From Paratinospora sagittata (taxonomy: Eukaryota; Streptophyta; Magnoliopsida; Ranunculales; Menispermaceae), in the NCBI GenBank assembly GCA_035771175.1, contig CM069606.1, forward strand, positions 30,452,816 through 30,516,815: 64,000 nt of DNA, read 5' to 3'. Below are positions 42,243 through 54,630 of this stretch, piece by piece (position 1 is the first letter of the stretch; the number at the start of each line of letters is the position of its first letter). The notes beneath the pieces were generated by a model. It saw nothing but the letters and a program-made list of their open reading frames with translations. It had not been told where the DNA came from and searched no databases. A program made the translations under genes and the position numbers.

Positions 42243-45200
42243 AGCATTAGGTTTAAAATCCTTAAAAAGAAAAATGCTTTATGATATTATGATTGTTTGT
42301 ATGGGTATACATATGGGTAGTCCTTTTATGTTGAGCCTAATCCAATATGTTATCTTGACTGAGAATCACCTGTGTCGGTGAATTCCAGATTTGGAAAAGA
42401 CCAGTCAAGATTAATAATGGAAATTGCTGATCATGAAAGGATCAGAAGGCTGAAAGGAAACGAACTGGATGTAATCCTGTGATAATAAATTGTTTAGCTT
42501 ATATATGACTAGTAACTACCCAACAACAACGAAATGCACAGCTTATGAGCTTGTGGCAAAGTTGTAACACAGAGGCTTGAACCAGTGGTAGCTCCCGATT
42601 TGGGTGCGCATGGTGTGAGTACTTCTGTTAAGACTGAAGTAAAAATAAAATAAATAGAAGGTATCAATGATAAGCCAGATGAAATGAAAAGATATGTAAA
42701 AGTTATGAAAACTTTCAGGAGAAGAGACTCTCCTATCTTAACTGACAGTCTGATAATAGATGGAGCAAAGAATTTGCTACTCTGAGTGGATACCATCTTA
42801 GAGAATGATTTAGTCTCTGAAAATGACAAAGCAAGTTAGCTAAGTTTAAGCTAATTGATGATTAGAGATAATAGAAAATTGGGTTAAGGACTCTGAGATG
42901 AGTAAGGCACGAGATTAATTAAAGAAGCTATTTTATAAGGGCTTCTATCATCATGCTGAAATTGATTTAAGGCATTAAAAAGTTTATCTTATTACAATGT
43001 AGTGACATGCCTAACCATAAATACAAACATGAATTAAATAGACTGGTATAGTTTATTTTTGGAACGATCACGATGGATACTCTGAGAATGATAAGGATCT
43101 AGAATACATTTTAGGATCATATACGGCAGGTTTGATAATTGTTGGGTTATAACTATATACGCAAGTTGTGAGGCAGCCTATAAATTTCGGGTTAGCCAAA
43201 GCTGTGGTGAAATTGTTAACCCCAGCAATATTAGTGATATAGCTTGTACTGCCATTTGAAGCTGAGTCATCAACACCAATGTTAGGTAAAAGGAGAACTA
43301 AGTAATGTAAGGAAATGTTGGGGCAAGAATATGAAATTCAAGATAAGCGAAACATTGAGTAAGGTTGAGATTTTGGCAGTATTCGTGACTCTAATTTTGT
43401 TAGTACCTGACCCAATAATAATGGGAAAAGGGGAAGTGATGTTAACGAATTATGAAAACCAAAAGTGGTTTTCATTGCCTGAGCAGGAGTCACATACTGC
43501 GTACATTGTATCTCGACCAATAATTGTCTATTATCAATCTAAAAAAAAAAAGACACGGGATGTGTTAATCTCCAGTTAGTCGATATGGACTGCCCCAATA
43601 TGTTTTATCAATGTGACTCCACCAGATTTTAGAGAATAAAGTAAAGTAAATGTAAGACCAGATCCAAAGATTAGTAAGACATTGATAATAGGTATGATCA
43701 ACATTTTGTTATTGTATATATTCTGATGTATTGTTGGATCTACCTGGTCCTTTATCTCTGGTGATATGGTAGACAGATTGTCTTACCTTCTGTTAAAATA
43801 ATGCATCATTGATTGTGAGTATGCCTACAGGAGAAAAACTCTACCTTGATATGGTTAACAAATATTATGTGTAATAAATATGAGGGTCATCAAGTAATTA
43901 TGGACTTTAGAATATGAAATTTTTGGAATTGGATGCTTAGTTGGGTATGATTGGTTGGCTGGCCACCTCTCATGCCAGGTGGAGCGTTTCTCCGAAAAGA
44001 AGTAATATTCTAAATAAGTGGAAAATTCTCATTTTGAATCTCGAGGAATTTATACCCTCACAATCTTCTATCTAAGAGAAGATAGTTATTGACGAGGAAA
44101 TGGAGAATATGGCTAGTACAAAGCCATTTAGAGTAACGTAATAAGGCATGCAGTTGATTAAAATTCCTGTGGTGAGCTGGTATATTGGAGTATTCTCTGA
44201 TGAAGTATTAAAATTGCTACATGGACAGGAGATTGATAACATATAAAATTGATGCCAGTATAACATGTATCTCCATTCCTTCATATAAAAAGTACCTGAG
44301 GAAATTGTGAGAATTTAAGGTGTAGATAAATGTGTTAATGAGCAAAAGATTTATTATCCTTGATATGCCACCTTGGAGAGCATTTGTGATAATATGGAAA
44401 GAAGGTATAGTGAAATATGTTTAAGTATGAATTACAGTTAACTGAGCAAGGTAACAATAAAGAATGAATATCTTTTATCATGGATAGATGGTCGAATTCG
44501 ATTAACTAAATGGAGCCAAATTTTCTTTAAGATCATTTTGAGATCTAGGCACCATCAGTTAAGAATTCTAGAAAAAGATGTAATGCAGACTGTTTTAAGA
44601 CAAGATATGAATGTTATGAAATTTTAGATGCAGTGGGTATATGAACCATATCTTGATTATTACATAGTCTTCGATGATGATATATGCAATTGTTCCAAGA
44701 AATGCGAGGAGCATGAATTGCACCTCAGAATTATCTTGTAGTCACTGAGAGAGCACCCATTGAGTGCCAAGCTCGGTGAATATGAGTTTTGAATATAATT
44801 AAGATGAGAATTTTTGGATCACGTGACTAGTTTAAATAGTATCTTTAAGGATGCTGGGAAGGTCAAAGTGATCATAGAACTGTTAAAACTGATTTAAATG
44901 ATGGAAATCAGAAGTTCTTTGGTGTTAGTTGTATGTTATAGAAAGTGCATGGAAAGATCCTTGAAGCTATCTGTTCCACTTACGAAACTAAACTAGAAGA
45001 ATGTTATATAATGTGTGGACCGTTGTGCATGAGGAAGCTCTCACAGTATTAAATGTTATTACTATTCCCAGAACCTGGAAGTAATTGTGATTGATGAATA
45101 TCACGTTCAGATCTAGGTTGTGCATTGATACAAAAAGATAGGTTAATTACTTGTGTCTCAAGATATTTGGTAGTGCACAAGAATAACTATCCTGAGAATG

Positions 45201-46543
45201 AATAAAAAATTAGTTGGTAGCTATTTTGAAAGGATGAAGGTCACACTATCTTCAGATTTTAAGAGTCTAAAACTGAATATGAGGTAATAAATGTGGCAAT
45301 AATTCCCGAAGGATTTGATTTTATATTGAATTATTATCCTGGGAAAAACCAATATGTTGCTGAGGCATTGAGCAGGAAACAGGCTGAAACTGGAGTAGTA
45401 TCTATCAGTTAGCCATAAATGGAGATTGTTGTGAGTGAGAGTTACAGTTATGAGTGTACTCTCTATTACTCCATGTGTTGATATTTGTGCTCGGATGCAT
45501 GTTCAACTGATTGATACTCATATTTAGAGAGTAAAATTTATGATGAGACGAGTATGATATCAGTATGAAAGATTATGAAATTGCTAATATGGATTGTGTT
45601 AAATGAAGATGGGATTCAAATGGTATCTTATGGGTTATGGGTAGATATGATACCATTTGGATGACCATGAATGGACTGATAAGTCTATATATTCTTCCAA
45701 TGAACACCATAATTCTATTGATAGACTGAACATATTGTATATGTGTGAGATAGGGAGATTTGATGGGTGTACTCAGATATTTGTCATGTCGGATTAAGAT
45801 CCGAAGATTTTGTCGAGATCTGATATATGATGCAGACTCGATTTGGTATTCATCTCCTTCTCAGTGTGATATTGTATTCTCAGACTGGCTGACAGACTGA
45901 GAGAGTGACTTTGATGCTTGCGAGCATGCTCGGGTCTGGCATACTTGAATTTTGGTGGAAGTTGGAAAGAATATGTTATGTGTGTAAACTTATGTGTATA
46001 AACAACTATTATAATAGCATAATGATGACACTCTAAAGGTTTGATAATAAGCCTTATAGATCTCCAACTTGTTGATTTGAAAGTGTGGAGTTATTGTTAT
46101 TGGTGCCACATGATATTATTAAATACACAAGATTGGTATATAGGCCTTGGAATGTATTGTGGCTGACTCAGTTTTGCTAAGGGTCTTACCACAGAAAAGC
46201 CAAATGAGATTTGGAATGAAAAGAAAGCTCGCACCGCGATTTGTTGGACCATTAGAGATCCTTGTTCGGATAGGTCCATTGGCTTACGGATTTGCTCTAC
46301 TGTCACAGTTGATAGGTGTCCGTAATATTTTCAATATATTGATGTTGAGGAAATATCATTCAAATTTCATATATGTTATGGATATAACTCAACTCTAAGT
46401 TGGGGAGGATACTACGTATTAAGAAGAGCAAACATGGGAGCGGAGATATAAAATGCGGGAGCCGTTTTCTGGGATTGAGTATCACTTGAGGAATATTCCT
46501 TGATTCTAAATTTTGAGGACGAAATTCCTTAAGTTGGGGAGAT
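42243..46543 (+). pseudogene. pol: Eroded gag-pol remnant of the first chromovirus
   Basis: No open frame longer than about 80 codons. RT similarity is traceable at 44370-44570 (MPPWRAFVIIWKEG; then KVTIKNEYLLSWID and FFKIILRSRHHQLRI). Near 44650-44780 the catalytic region reads VFDDDICNCSKKCEEHELHL where chromoviruses have [10 protein letters not shown]. RNase H is traceable at 45005-45260 and 45330-45400 (YYPGKNQYVAEALSRKQ). The integrase C-terminus is traceable at 46150-46390 (QKSQMRFGMKRKLAPRFVGP, IGPLAYGFAL). A polypurine tract, TTGGGGAGA, precedes the right LTR. About 300 bases after 46390 still resemble the chromodomain tail of such elements. Confidence 0.8.
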
Positions 46544-49247
46544 TGTAACACTCCGTAGTTTTAATTAAATACATACGATAAATTACACGTATATCGAGAT
46601 GTATGATACACAGATGTTATACGTAAAAGCCAAATATACGTGTGTATGATATACGCTTGTATGAAATACATGCTATATTTAAGGAATATGAGCAAATAAA
46701 TAAAATTATTAAATAAAGAATATTAGTTTTATTAGTTGAATGGGTTGGTTAATTACATATGTGAATTGAATGGAATTAAATTGATTAATAGATGGGGGAG
46801 TTGCTTTATTAAGTGAGATGAGGAGTAGGATCATTTTTTTATAAAAAACGTATCATCTCATCTCTAATTTAATCTAAGTTCTCATCTCACTCATTTCTAA
46901 TATGTATCTCACTCTCCAACGTGTAAAAGAGGAAGAAAAAAAAAGAGAAGAAAGAAGTTGCAGGAGAGGAAGAGAAAAAGAGGAATGAGAGAACGAGAGA
47001 AGGAGAAGAAGAACGAAAGGGAGAAACGCGAAATTCGCGAGAAAATCGGGGCTCGCGGTAAGTGATTTTCACTTTATTTCTTCGTGAACTTGATATCTAA
47101 GCTAGATGTAACCTTTCTTTCGGAGTAATTTTTGCGGTGGGAGCCGTTTTACGGCGTTTTCAAAAATTAGGGTTTTGACCCATCGTGAATGAAAATCCAC
47201 TAGGAAGGTTGGAAAACACTTCCTAGGCTGTAGGAACCTTAAATATATGGTTAGATTGAATTTATGTGTTCATTTGAAATTTTTATAGCCGTTGGAAGTT
47301 TGTTGGAAGTTAGAGTTTAGATTGAAAACCTTTTGACTCATTTAAAACCTAATGAAACTCCAGTTGAAGGTTATAGAATGGTATAATGCACTGTTGCGAG
47401 TCCATCGATGCTAAGTTCATGATTTTTAGAGACCGTTTGACAATTTTAGAAAAAATTTACATGTTTCCAATGAATAGTGACGGCATGAACAGTGATGTAA
47501 ATAGTATTATGATCATATCCAGTGAATAAAATTGAATTAGAATCCAATGAAACTCCGGTTTGAGTTCATAGAATCGTAGAGAATTGAATTCCGGACGTTT
47601 TGATACTAAGATTGTGATTTTTGATATGCTTTGATATTTTTAGTAGCTAAATATATGATTTTTGTGAGTAAAATTGACTTTGGATGCCTTCGCGAACGCG
47701 TAAAACCTCAATAAAATACCTGTTGAAGGTAGTAGAATGATAGAATGACTGATTTTACACGTGTCGATGTGACAGAATAATTTTAGGAATGTTCTAGATT
47801 TTTAATAAAATTGATATATGTTCCAGTAGAAAAATAAACTGAGAATTAGTGAAAATATGAAATGGAAAATCTATTTTCACTGTTCTTTCTTGTGGAAATA
47901 TCTAGATTGACCACAGAAACGAGATAGTAGTTTCTTCAACTGCTTATGAGTCCTAAATGGAGTTGGAATCTAAATTCATAGAATGTGTATAATATTTTTA
48001 AGGTTAATGTTTATTATGGGTGATTTGAAGTGAGTTGAAAAATTAAATATGTAAATAGATATGAATAAATGAAATTGAATTATGGAGTGATTGTGACATG
48101 TTAAGTTAGTTGGATTTATGGATTTAAATTGGAGCTGGACTTGAAAGCGACGGTGATGGTATTTAAGTTGAAAATTCCTGTACTGTGAGTATATTTTCTT
48201 GATTTTGGTTCTTATATGACATTTTATATATATGAAATGTTTGAATGTAAATATGTTATGCATATATTGTTGCATAGTGTTTTAAATTGCATTCATAAAT
48301 GATTTTTTTGTCATTTGGAGTATGCGAGATGTGCGAAGGCAGATCGCATATGTTGTCATTTTGTTAGGAATTAGACCCAGATTAGTGTTATGCGTAACCT
48401 CATTGTCAGTAGGTCTGTCCTAACAACGATTGGAGATCCTTGAAATAACTGTGAATTGGGTAATGAGAGGCTGTGACTACCTTGTAACGGCCATATAAGG
48501 GTTAGACCCGCTCTCTTGCCTTGAAAGAGGGAGATTGTGGATTTTGTGGAAAAGAATGCATTATTTTCTTGAAAACTCATGAAAATTATGTTTTTGATAA
48601 GTATAATATATTCATTGAATGATGCATGTGTTTAATAAGTGTTTGAAATGATTTTAAATGTCATATTTCTCTAAATGTATATAATTGTCATCTCAAGAAA
48701 TATATTCACTGAGCTGTTGTTTGCTCACTCGCTTTCCTTCAATATTTCAGGTACAGAGTTAAAAGAAAAGGCACGAGAATAGATACGTGAGTTAGATTTT
48801 TATTGTGTTAATGTACGTGTATGCGAAGGAAATGGATTATATTTTTTTTATTTTCAAATGAATATATATCACATCTTACATATATATATATTATCACATA
48901 GATGGGTTGTAAGGAAACATGAATTATGATTTGATATCTTGTGATGATGAAATGAGGTGATCATGTATATTTATCAGGTGAGAATTTGATGTGTGAATGA
49001 ATGGATTGAATAGAATGAATGGAGTGATTATATATATATCTATATTGAATTTGATTTGTGATATATCAGAAAAAAATGTGAATTGTCCATTTTATGGGGA
49101 GGTGATGTCAAAATTTCTAAAAATTTTGAAAATTTTTGTGAATGTACGTTGAGGCTGACAGTGTATTGTATACTGTATATGGATATGTACAGTGTATAAT
49201 ACATTGTACCGGTCATGACGTCAGCCTACGTAAGGGGCATCGTGACA
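46544..49247 (+). repeat. 3' LTR of the first chromovirus
   Basis: 2,704 bp, TGTAACACTC to CGTGACA, complete. Near the end it contains TGACGTCA (49216-49223). It has an 11-base tandem duplication near 47290 (GGAAGTTTGTTGGAAGTT) and about 25 extra bases near 46640, both absent from the 5' LTR. Confidence 0.92.
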
Positions 49248-49252
49248 ACATC

Positions 49253-49628
49253 AATGCCGATGAGCAGAACGATGCAAAGCAAGGGGATATGGGTCCCCAA
49301 AAAGCTTGAAAAAGGATAAGAAGTGAAAAAAGGAATATGACTTGAAGGAAGGCAATTGAGGCGGAAAGAGATCGGACGCTGGCGGCCGAGAGCACAGGAG
49401 TAACAAAGTCCTCCAGAATGTTTACTCCAACTACACGCCTCTTACTACCTCACGAGAGTAGGTTCTCCTTGAGATTCAAAACAGAGACTACATTCGATTG
49501 CCCAGAAAGCTGAAAACACATGCAGAGCAAAGAAATAAGAAAAATACTGCCCGTATCATCTAGACCATAGTCACAATACTGACCAGTGCTACGATCTCAA
49601 GCAGGAGATCGAGACTTTAATTTGTAAA
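49253..49628 (+). pseudogene. gag: gag middle part, second Tat element
   Basis: The island of host element between the two chromoviruses. It continues gag after EKYI with NADEQNDAKQ-like sequence and retains LKTHAEQRNKKKYCPYH and NTDQCYDLKQEIETLI, the Tat Cys/His motif. Frame changes and stops are present around 49310 and 49345. It ends at TTTGTAAA, where the second chromovirus inserts. The rest of the segment aligns with 33700-34110 of the first Tat element on the other strand. Confidence 0.82.
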
Positions 49629-51862
49629 TGTCGCGACTCTCCCTGGGTGACGTCACGACCAGCACAGTACCCCAGATAATGCCACAACCCGACGAAACTT
49701 GAAGCATTGATAACCCTCTACGCGAAAAGTTCCAAAAAAACTCAAATACATAATCTGTATATGATCAAGATAATCGAACCAATGATGGATTAATACATCA
49801 GCATCCGAAATATGATGTTATATGATTCATAAAATTATCATAAGATTCAATTATCCTAAATATCAACATGGATCTCCAAAATAAAATTTCATCATTCTTC
49901 TGATTATCATATACAATCCAAAATCCATCAGTAACTATGTTTCATATACAATAGTATCTTTGATAGTTATATACAAAAATAAGAGATCAAAACATTTAGA
50001 TCTAGTTCCCAAGTCTCCAAATTTACAAGTCAAAACTTACTTTCAAAAGACGAAAAAGACGGCTAAACTCGCTCTAAGCCTTGCCCTTTTTTTTATGATC
50101 TGGACCTGAAAGAAAATAGGGAAAAATGAGATGAGCTCAACTAGCTCAGTGAATATTTTTCACAGTAATCTCCACATATGCATTTATGTAAAACATGTTT
50201 GTTACTTGAAATAACATTGATAAATTTAAATGCATCAATGAAATATATGATACATGCTTCAAAACTAAAGATATGGTTATGCATCATTTTCATAAAAGAT
50301 ATGTAGAAAAGCCTCAACAGGAGGTCACATCAGGATAACATTGCTTACACTTCCCCCATTGCGCCATGGGTTCAGACCAGCATGTTACCCAACTAATCCT
50401 TCTACCCTTACATTCCTCAGTGATTCAAAAAGTCCTTTCTACGGAGTACGAATCTAAGTACTCTGGCGGCACATTTTCCCGAAGAATAACTAATTAGAAA
50501 GAAATGCAACACCAAGGTATTCAATCCTAAATACCTAAGGCCATTCCAATGCATAAGATTCATGCTCATGATCATAAATACAATGCACATATATATTATA
50601 GGATGCATATCATTCAACAATTCAATTATATATATAATGCTATAAATGGAGAATTAAGGTGAGAAATACTCACAACTACAACATTTTGCCTAAGTCCACA
50701 ATTCTTAGCCAATTCACCAATACTTCAATTGTGGTCATAAATCATCATCCAAATCATAATCAACCCACTGCAAATTACACATTGCACACACACAAATGAA
50801 TTCCAACACATGAATTTAATCACTTGATCATTCAATTAATCACTAAGTATCAATAACCCATTTACCTTAGCATTTCAGTTCCTAACATGGAAATTCCAGC
50901 ACATAATTCTTTAATCAAATTACTCATTTGATCACCAAATTAACACAGAATTTCCAGCCACATAAGTTAATCAATTTAATCACTAAGCAATTTACCTAAG
51001 CATTCTTCAAATGCTCTAACATTTCCAACACTTAAATTTCAGTCAATTACCCATCAAATTGATCAAAATACATCCTTGAACAACTTACCAATGTATTGCC
51101 CAATTTTCTAAATTTCCAGCACACTGTTCATAATCATCACCAAATAGCCAAGATCAATTCCAGCATTCAAACACATCAAAATTCAGCAATTACCAATGAA
51201 ATTGGGTTTCCAAATTCCTGACCCAACAAGGTCTGGAATACCCACATCAATCATGGAAAATTAGGGAATTAAACATCAAACTACTTACCCATGATCAAAG
51301 AATCAATCTCTCATGGTTTCAGCAACAGTTCTCTCAATTTCCAGGTGAAACCCTCACTTTCCAGCACCAATTCGAATCATAGGAAACCATTGCATGTTAC
51401 ATATATTGAAAAAAATGAAGAGAGGAATTCATTGATACAATTTCACACTCGAAAACCAGAGTTCTTACCTAAATTTCCAACTAAATTCTTTCTTCTTCCT
51501 CTTCTTTTTTCCCTCAATGTTTCCTCTCTCAGCTAGCAATTATCTTCAATTGCAAGTTTAATTCTCCCAATTTTAGCAAGTTAACATGTTCAATTAGCTG
51601 CCAGCAAGTCTAAAACGTGCCCAAAACCATCCTTAGGTGGCTTCAATTAAGGGAGGCAAGTGTTGAGCAACATGCACAAACCACCCAATTTTTATTTTTA
51701 TTTTTTATTTATTTTTATAATTTCGGGCCCACCTAGAAGCATGCTTCTTGCATCCAAATTTCAAATTTCACTAAGTATTATACACATCATATACATGCAC
51801 AAGACCTAGAGTTGGGCATTTTTCGTCATCATGACATCATATGCAAAAAGTGGGTCGTTACA
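49629..51862 (-). repeat. 3' LTR (in element sense) of the second chromovirus
   Basis: 2,234 bp. On the plus strand it runs TGTCGCGACT to GGGTCGTTACA. TGACGTCA occurs at 49648-49655. The opposite end has TGACATCA where the other LTR has TGACGTCA. Small ORFs inside are chance. Confidence 0.92.
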
Positions 51863-51883
51863 ATCTCCCCAACTTAGGAAATT

Positions 51884-52150
51884 TCATCCTTGAAATTTAA
51901 TATAGAAATTAAATCTTACCTCATGTGGTGAACAAATCTGGAAACATCTCCCGCATCTGATATTCTCGCTCCCAGGTGTGCTCTTCATTGTCATGGAACT
52001 GCCATTTGACTCAAACCAAAGGAATTTCTTTGTTCCTGAGGTTTTTAATTCTGCGAACCATAATCTGAATAGGTTCTTCCACATAAGTAGCATCCTCCCC
52101 AACTTGAATTTGAGAAATATCAAGCATAGGTACATGCGTGCAGTCTGCAT
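51884..52150 (-). pseudogene. pol: Chromodomain, second chromovirus
   Basis: Read in the frame not shown by the longest ORF, the minus strand encodes VEEPIQIMVRRIKNLRNKEI, then a stop and VKWQFHDNEEHTWERE. This is the chromodomain pattern P-x-x-I-x-x-R-x-x-x-L-R-N-K-x-I-P-x-V-x-V-x-W and E-A-T-W-E of Tekay integrases. The domain binds histone-tail marks and steers integration to heterochromatin (family knowledge). It is out of frame with the preceding integrase here. Confidence 0.75.
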
Positions 52151-53030
52151 TATACATTCTCAACAGCAAGTTGAGATGGTAGAGCAAGCTTGTATACTAA
52201 GGGACCTATCCTCTCAAGGGTCTTAAATGGCCCAATAAATCGAGGAGAAAGTTTTCTTTTCACACCAAATCTCATATGCCTTTTTTGTGGAGAAACTTTC
52301 AATAAAACCTGATCTCCCATAGCAAACTCTAATGGTATGTGACAGCCGTTAAAGTAGGTCTTTTTTCGATCCTGAGCTGCCTTCAACCTTGCTCTAATTT
52401 GTTTGATCTTCTCAGTCTATGCTACCACGACATCTGGCCCCACCAACTGTGTCTTTCCCACTTTAAACCAACAAGTAGGAAATCTACAAGGTCGCCCATA
52501 AAGAGCCTCAAAAGGTGTCATGCCAATACTAGCCTGAAAGCTATTAATATAAGCAAACTCACACAGATGAAGATACTTAATCCAACTCCCACCAAACTCC
52601 AAAATACACGACCTAAGCATATCTTCCAACATCTGAATAACCCTCTCAGATTGTCTGTCCGTCTGAGGGTGAAATATCATACTGAGACGAAGCTGAGTTC
52701 CCATCAGATTTCTGCATCGCACGCCAGAATCTCGAAGTGAATTCTGGATATCTATCCGACACATTCGAAATAGGAACTCCATGAAGTCTCACAATCTCTC
52801 GAAGGTATAATCTGCTCAATCGGTCAATGGAATCTCTGGTGTTCATCAGCAAGAAATGTGCAAATTTCGTGAGCCTATCGACAATAACCCAGATGACGTC
52901 ATATCTACCCCGAGACTTAGGAAGTCCCATAATAAAATCCATTGTAATATGTTCCCATTTCCATTCCGGAATAGGTAACGATTGCATTTGTCCTCCAGGC
53001 CTTTAGTGTTCAGCTTTCACCTGCTAACAC
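52151..53030 (-). pseudogene. pol: Integrase, second chromovirus
   Basis: In element sense the core starts WEHITMDFIMGLPKSRGRYD (first Asp), then VIVDRLTKFAHF, NVSDRYPEFTSRFW (second Asp) and, after a frameshift near 52690, FHPQTDRQSERVIQ with the catalytic Glu. The C-terminal part has YLHLCEFAYINSFQASIGMTPFEALYGRPCRFP and GDQVLLKVSPQKRHMRFGVK (52150-52386). The zinc-binding module lies just upstream, around 53010-53170, interrupted by stops. Confidence 0.9.
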
Positions 53031-53779
53031 ACTCCACATTTCTGAACATACTCAGCTATGTACTTTTTCATCCCATGCCACCAGACTGTACGTTTCATAT
53101 CATAGTACATCTTAGTCGCTCCGGGGTGAATTGTGTATTGTGATCTATGCGCCTCTTGGAGTAACTCATCTCTCAACTCTGGATCATATGGAAGTCATAG
53201 TCTCCACTGGAATCTCAGAATGCCATCTGTATCTCTCAACCAATCAACACGATCAATACTGTCAGCCCAAGCATCAAACATCCCAAAATCAGGACTATGT
53301 TGTTGTAGATATCTGATCCTCTGAATATGAGTGTATGACAGTTGTGCCCGCATCTGAGCACACACATTCAGAGATGGTTCAACATAATGTATACTCATCA
53401 TTGAGATCCTCTCCAATAATCACCATTCCTGGGCCATTTGATAAGCTACAACGCCTGTTTCAACCCATTTCCTGCTCAATGCATCGATAACAATATTGGC
53501 TTTCCCAGGATGATACTCCAATGCGAAGTCATAATCCTTAAGATTTTCAAGCCATCTACGTTGTCTCATATTCAATTATTTCTTATCAAACGAGTACTTT
53601 AGACTCTTATGATCAGAATACGATCTGAACCTCTCTCCATATAAATAATTTCTCCAAAGCTTCAGAGCAAAAACTACTGCCACCAATTCCAAATCATGAA
53701 CTGGGTAATTCTTTTCATGCATTTTCAACTGTCTGGATGTATACGCAACAACCCTGCCGTCCTGCATCAGAACACAACC
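53031..53779 (-). pseudogene. pol: RNase H and integrase zinc module, second chromovirus
   Basis: RNase [21 protein letters not shown] and [22 protein letters not shown] (53576-53767), then decayed sequence containing ADALSRKW-like residues near 53460-53490. The link to integrase contains LRDTDGILRFQWRL (53195-53250), the usual segment before the HHCC zinc finger. Several stops split the region. Confidence 0.85.
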
Positions 53780-54630
53780 CTATCCTGCATGAGATGCATC
53801 GGTGTAAATCACCAACTCTTTCCCACATTGTGGAAGTATCAAAATAGGAGCGGTAGTAAACTTTTTCTTCAACTCTGCAAAAGCTTCTTCATAGGCATCA
53901 GTCCACACAAAAGGAACGTTCTTCTGGGTTAATTTAGTAAGTGAGGTAACTAATTTCGAAAAACCTTGCACAAACTTTCTATAGTACCCAACCAAACCAA
54001 GAAAACTCCTAATCTCTGTCATTGTTGTCGGTCTTGGCCAGTTTACAATTGCCTCAACCTTAGCAGAATCAACCGAGATACCATCTGTACTAACCACATG
54101 ACCCAAAAATTTCACTTCAGAAATCCAAAACTCACACTTGCTGAGCTTAGCATATAGCCTACGCTCTCTTAATGTCTGCAATGTGATCCAGAGGTGCTGC
54201 TCATGCTCCTCATATGACTTGGAATATATCAAAATATCGTCAATAAAGACAATGATGAAGTGATTTAGATACGGTCTAAACACCATCTGCATCAAATCCA
54301 TTAGCATCACAGGTGCGTTCATCAGCCCAACTGGCATGACCAGAAACTCATAGTGACCATATCTCGTCCAGAAGCAGTCTTCGAGACATCTTCTTCTCTA
54401 ATCCTCAACTGATGGTACCCCAATCTCAAATCAATCTTAGAGAAAAATTTGGCACCATTCAATTGATCAAACAGATCATCAATGCGAGGTAGAGGATATT
54501 TGTTCTTAATTGTGAATTTTTTCAGCTGACGATAATCTATACACAATCTCAGACTCCCGTCTTTATTTTTCACAAAAAGAACAGGTGCACCCCAAGGTGA
54601 CATACTAGGGGAAATAAACCCTTTGCTCAA
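53780..54630 (-). pseudogene. pol: Reverse transcriptase, second chromovirus
   Basis: Two overlapping open stretches joined by a frameshift near 54330. The first has [40 protein letters not shown] and [13 protein letters not shown] (first catalytic Asp). The second starts at the P-V-G-L-M-N-A-P segment (normally P-F-G-L-x-N-A-P) and keeps [12 protein letters not shown] with both catalytic Asp residues. It continues with [20 protein letters not shown] and [16 protein letters not shown]. Apart from the frameshift this is the best conserved pol domain of the nest. Confidence 0.92.

Larger units (their letters stand above)
39848..49247 (+). mobile_element. Chromovirus (Tekay/del-like gypsy) nested in Tat gag, eroded interior
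   Basis: Flanked by ACATC (39843-39847 and 49248-49252); removing the element and one ACATC rejoins the Tat gag sequence. The left LTR begins TGTAACACTC. The right LTR begins at 46544 after GAGGACGAAATT and a GGGGAGA polypurine tract, and ends CGTGACA. GAGGACGAAATT just before the LTR is typical of Tekay/del chromoviruses. The interior of 4.3 kb retains only scattered RT, RNase H and integrase similarity with very many stops. The left LTR lacks its last ~270 bases and the primer site. Confidence 0.88.

Noticed and set aside
42243..46543. Endogenous pararetrovirus
   Set aside because: RT remnants are followed by RNase H, an integrase C-terminus, a polypurine tract and an LTR. This is a chromovirus, with no movement-protein or coat-protein signal.
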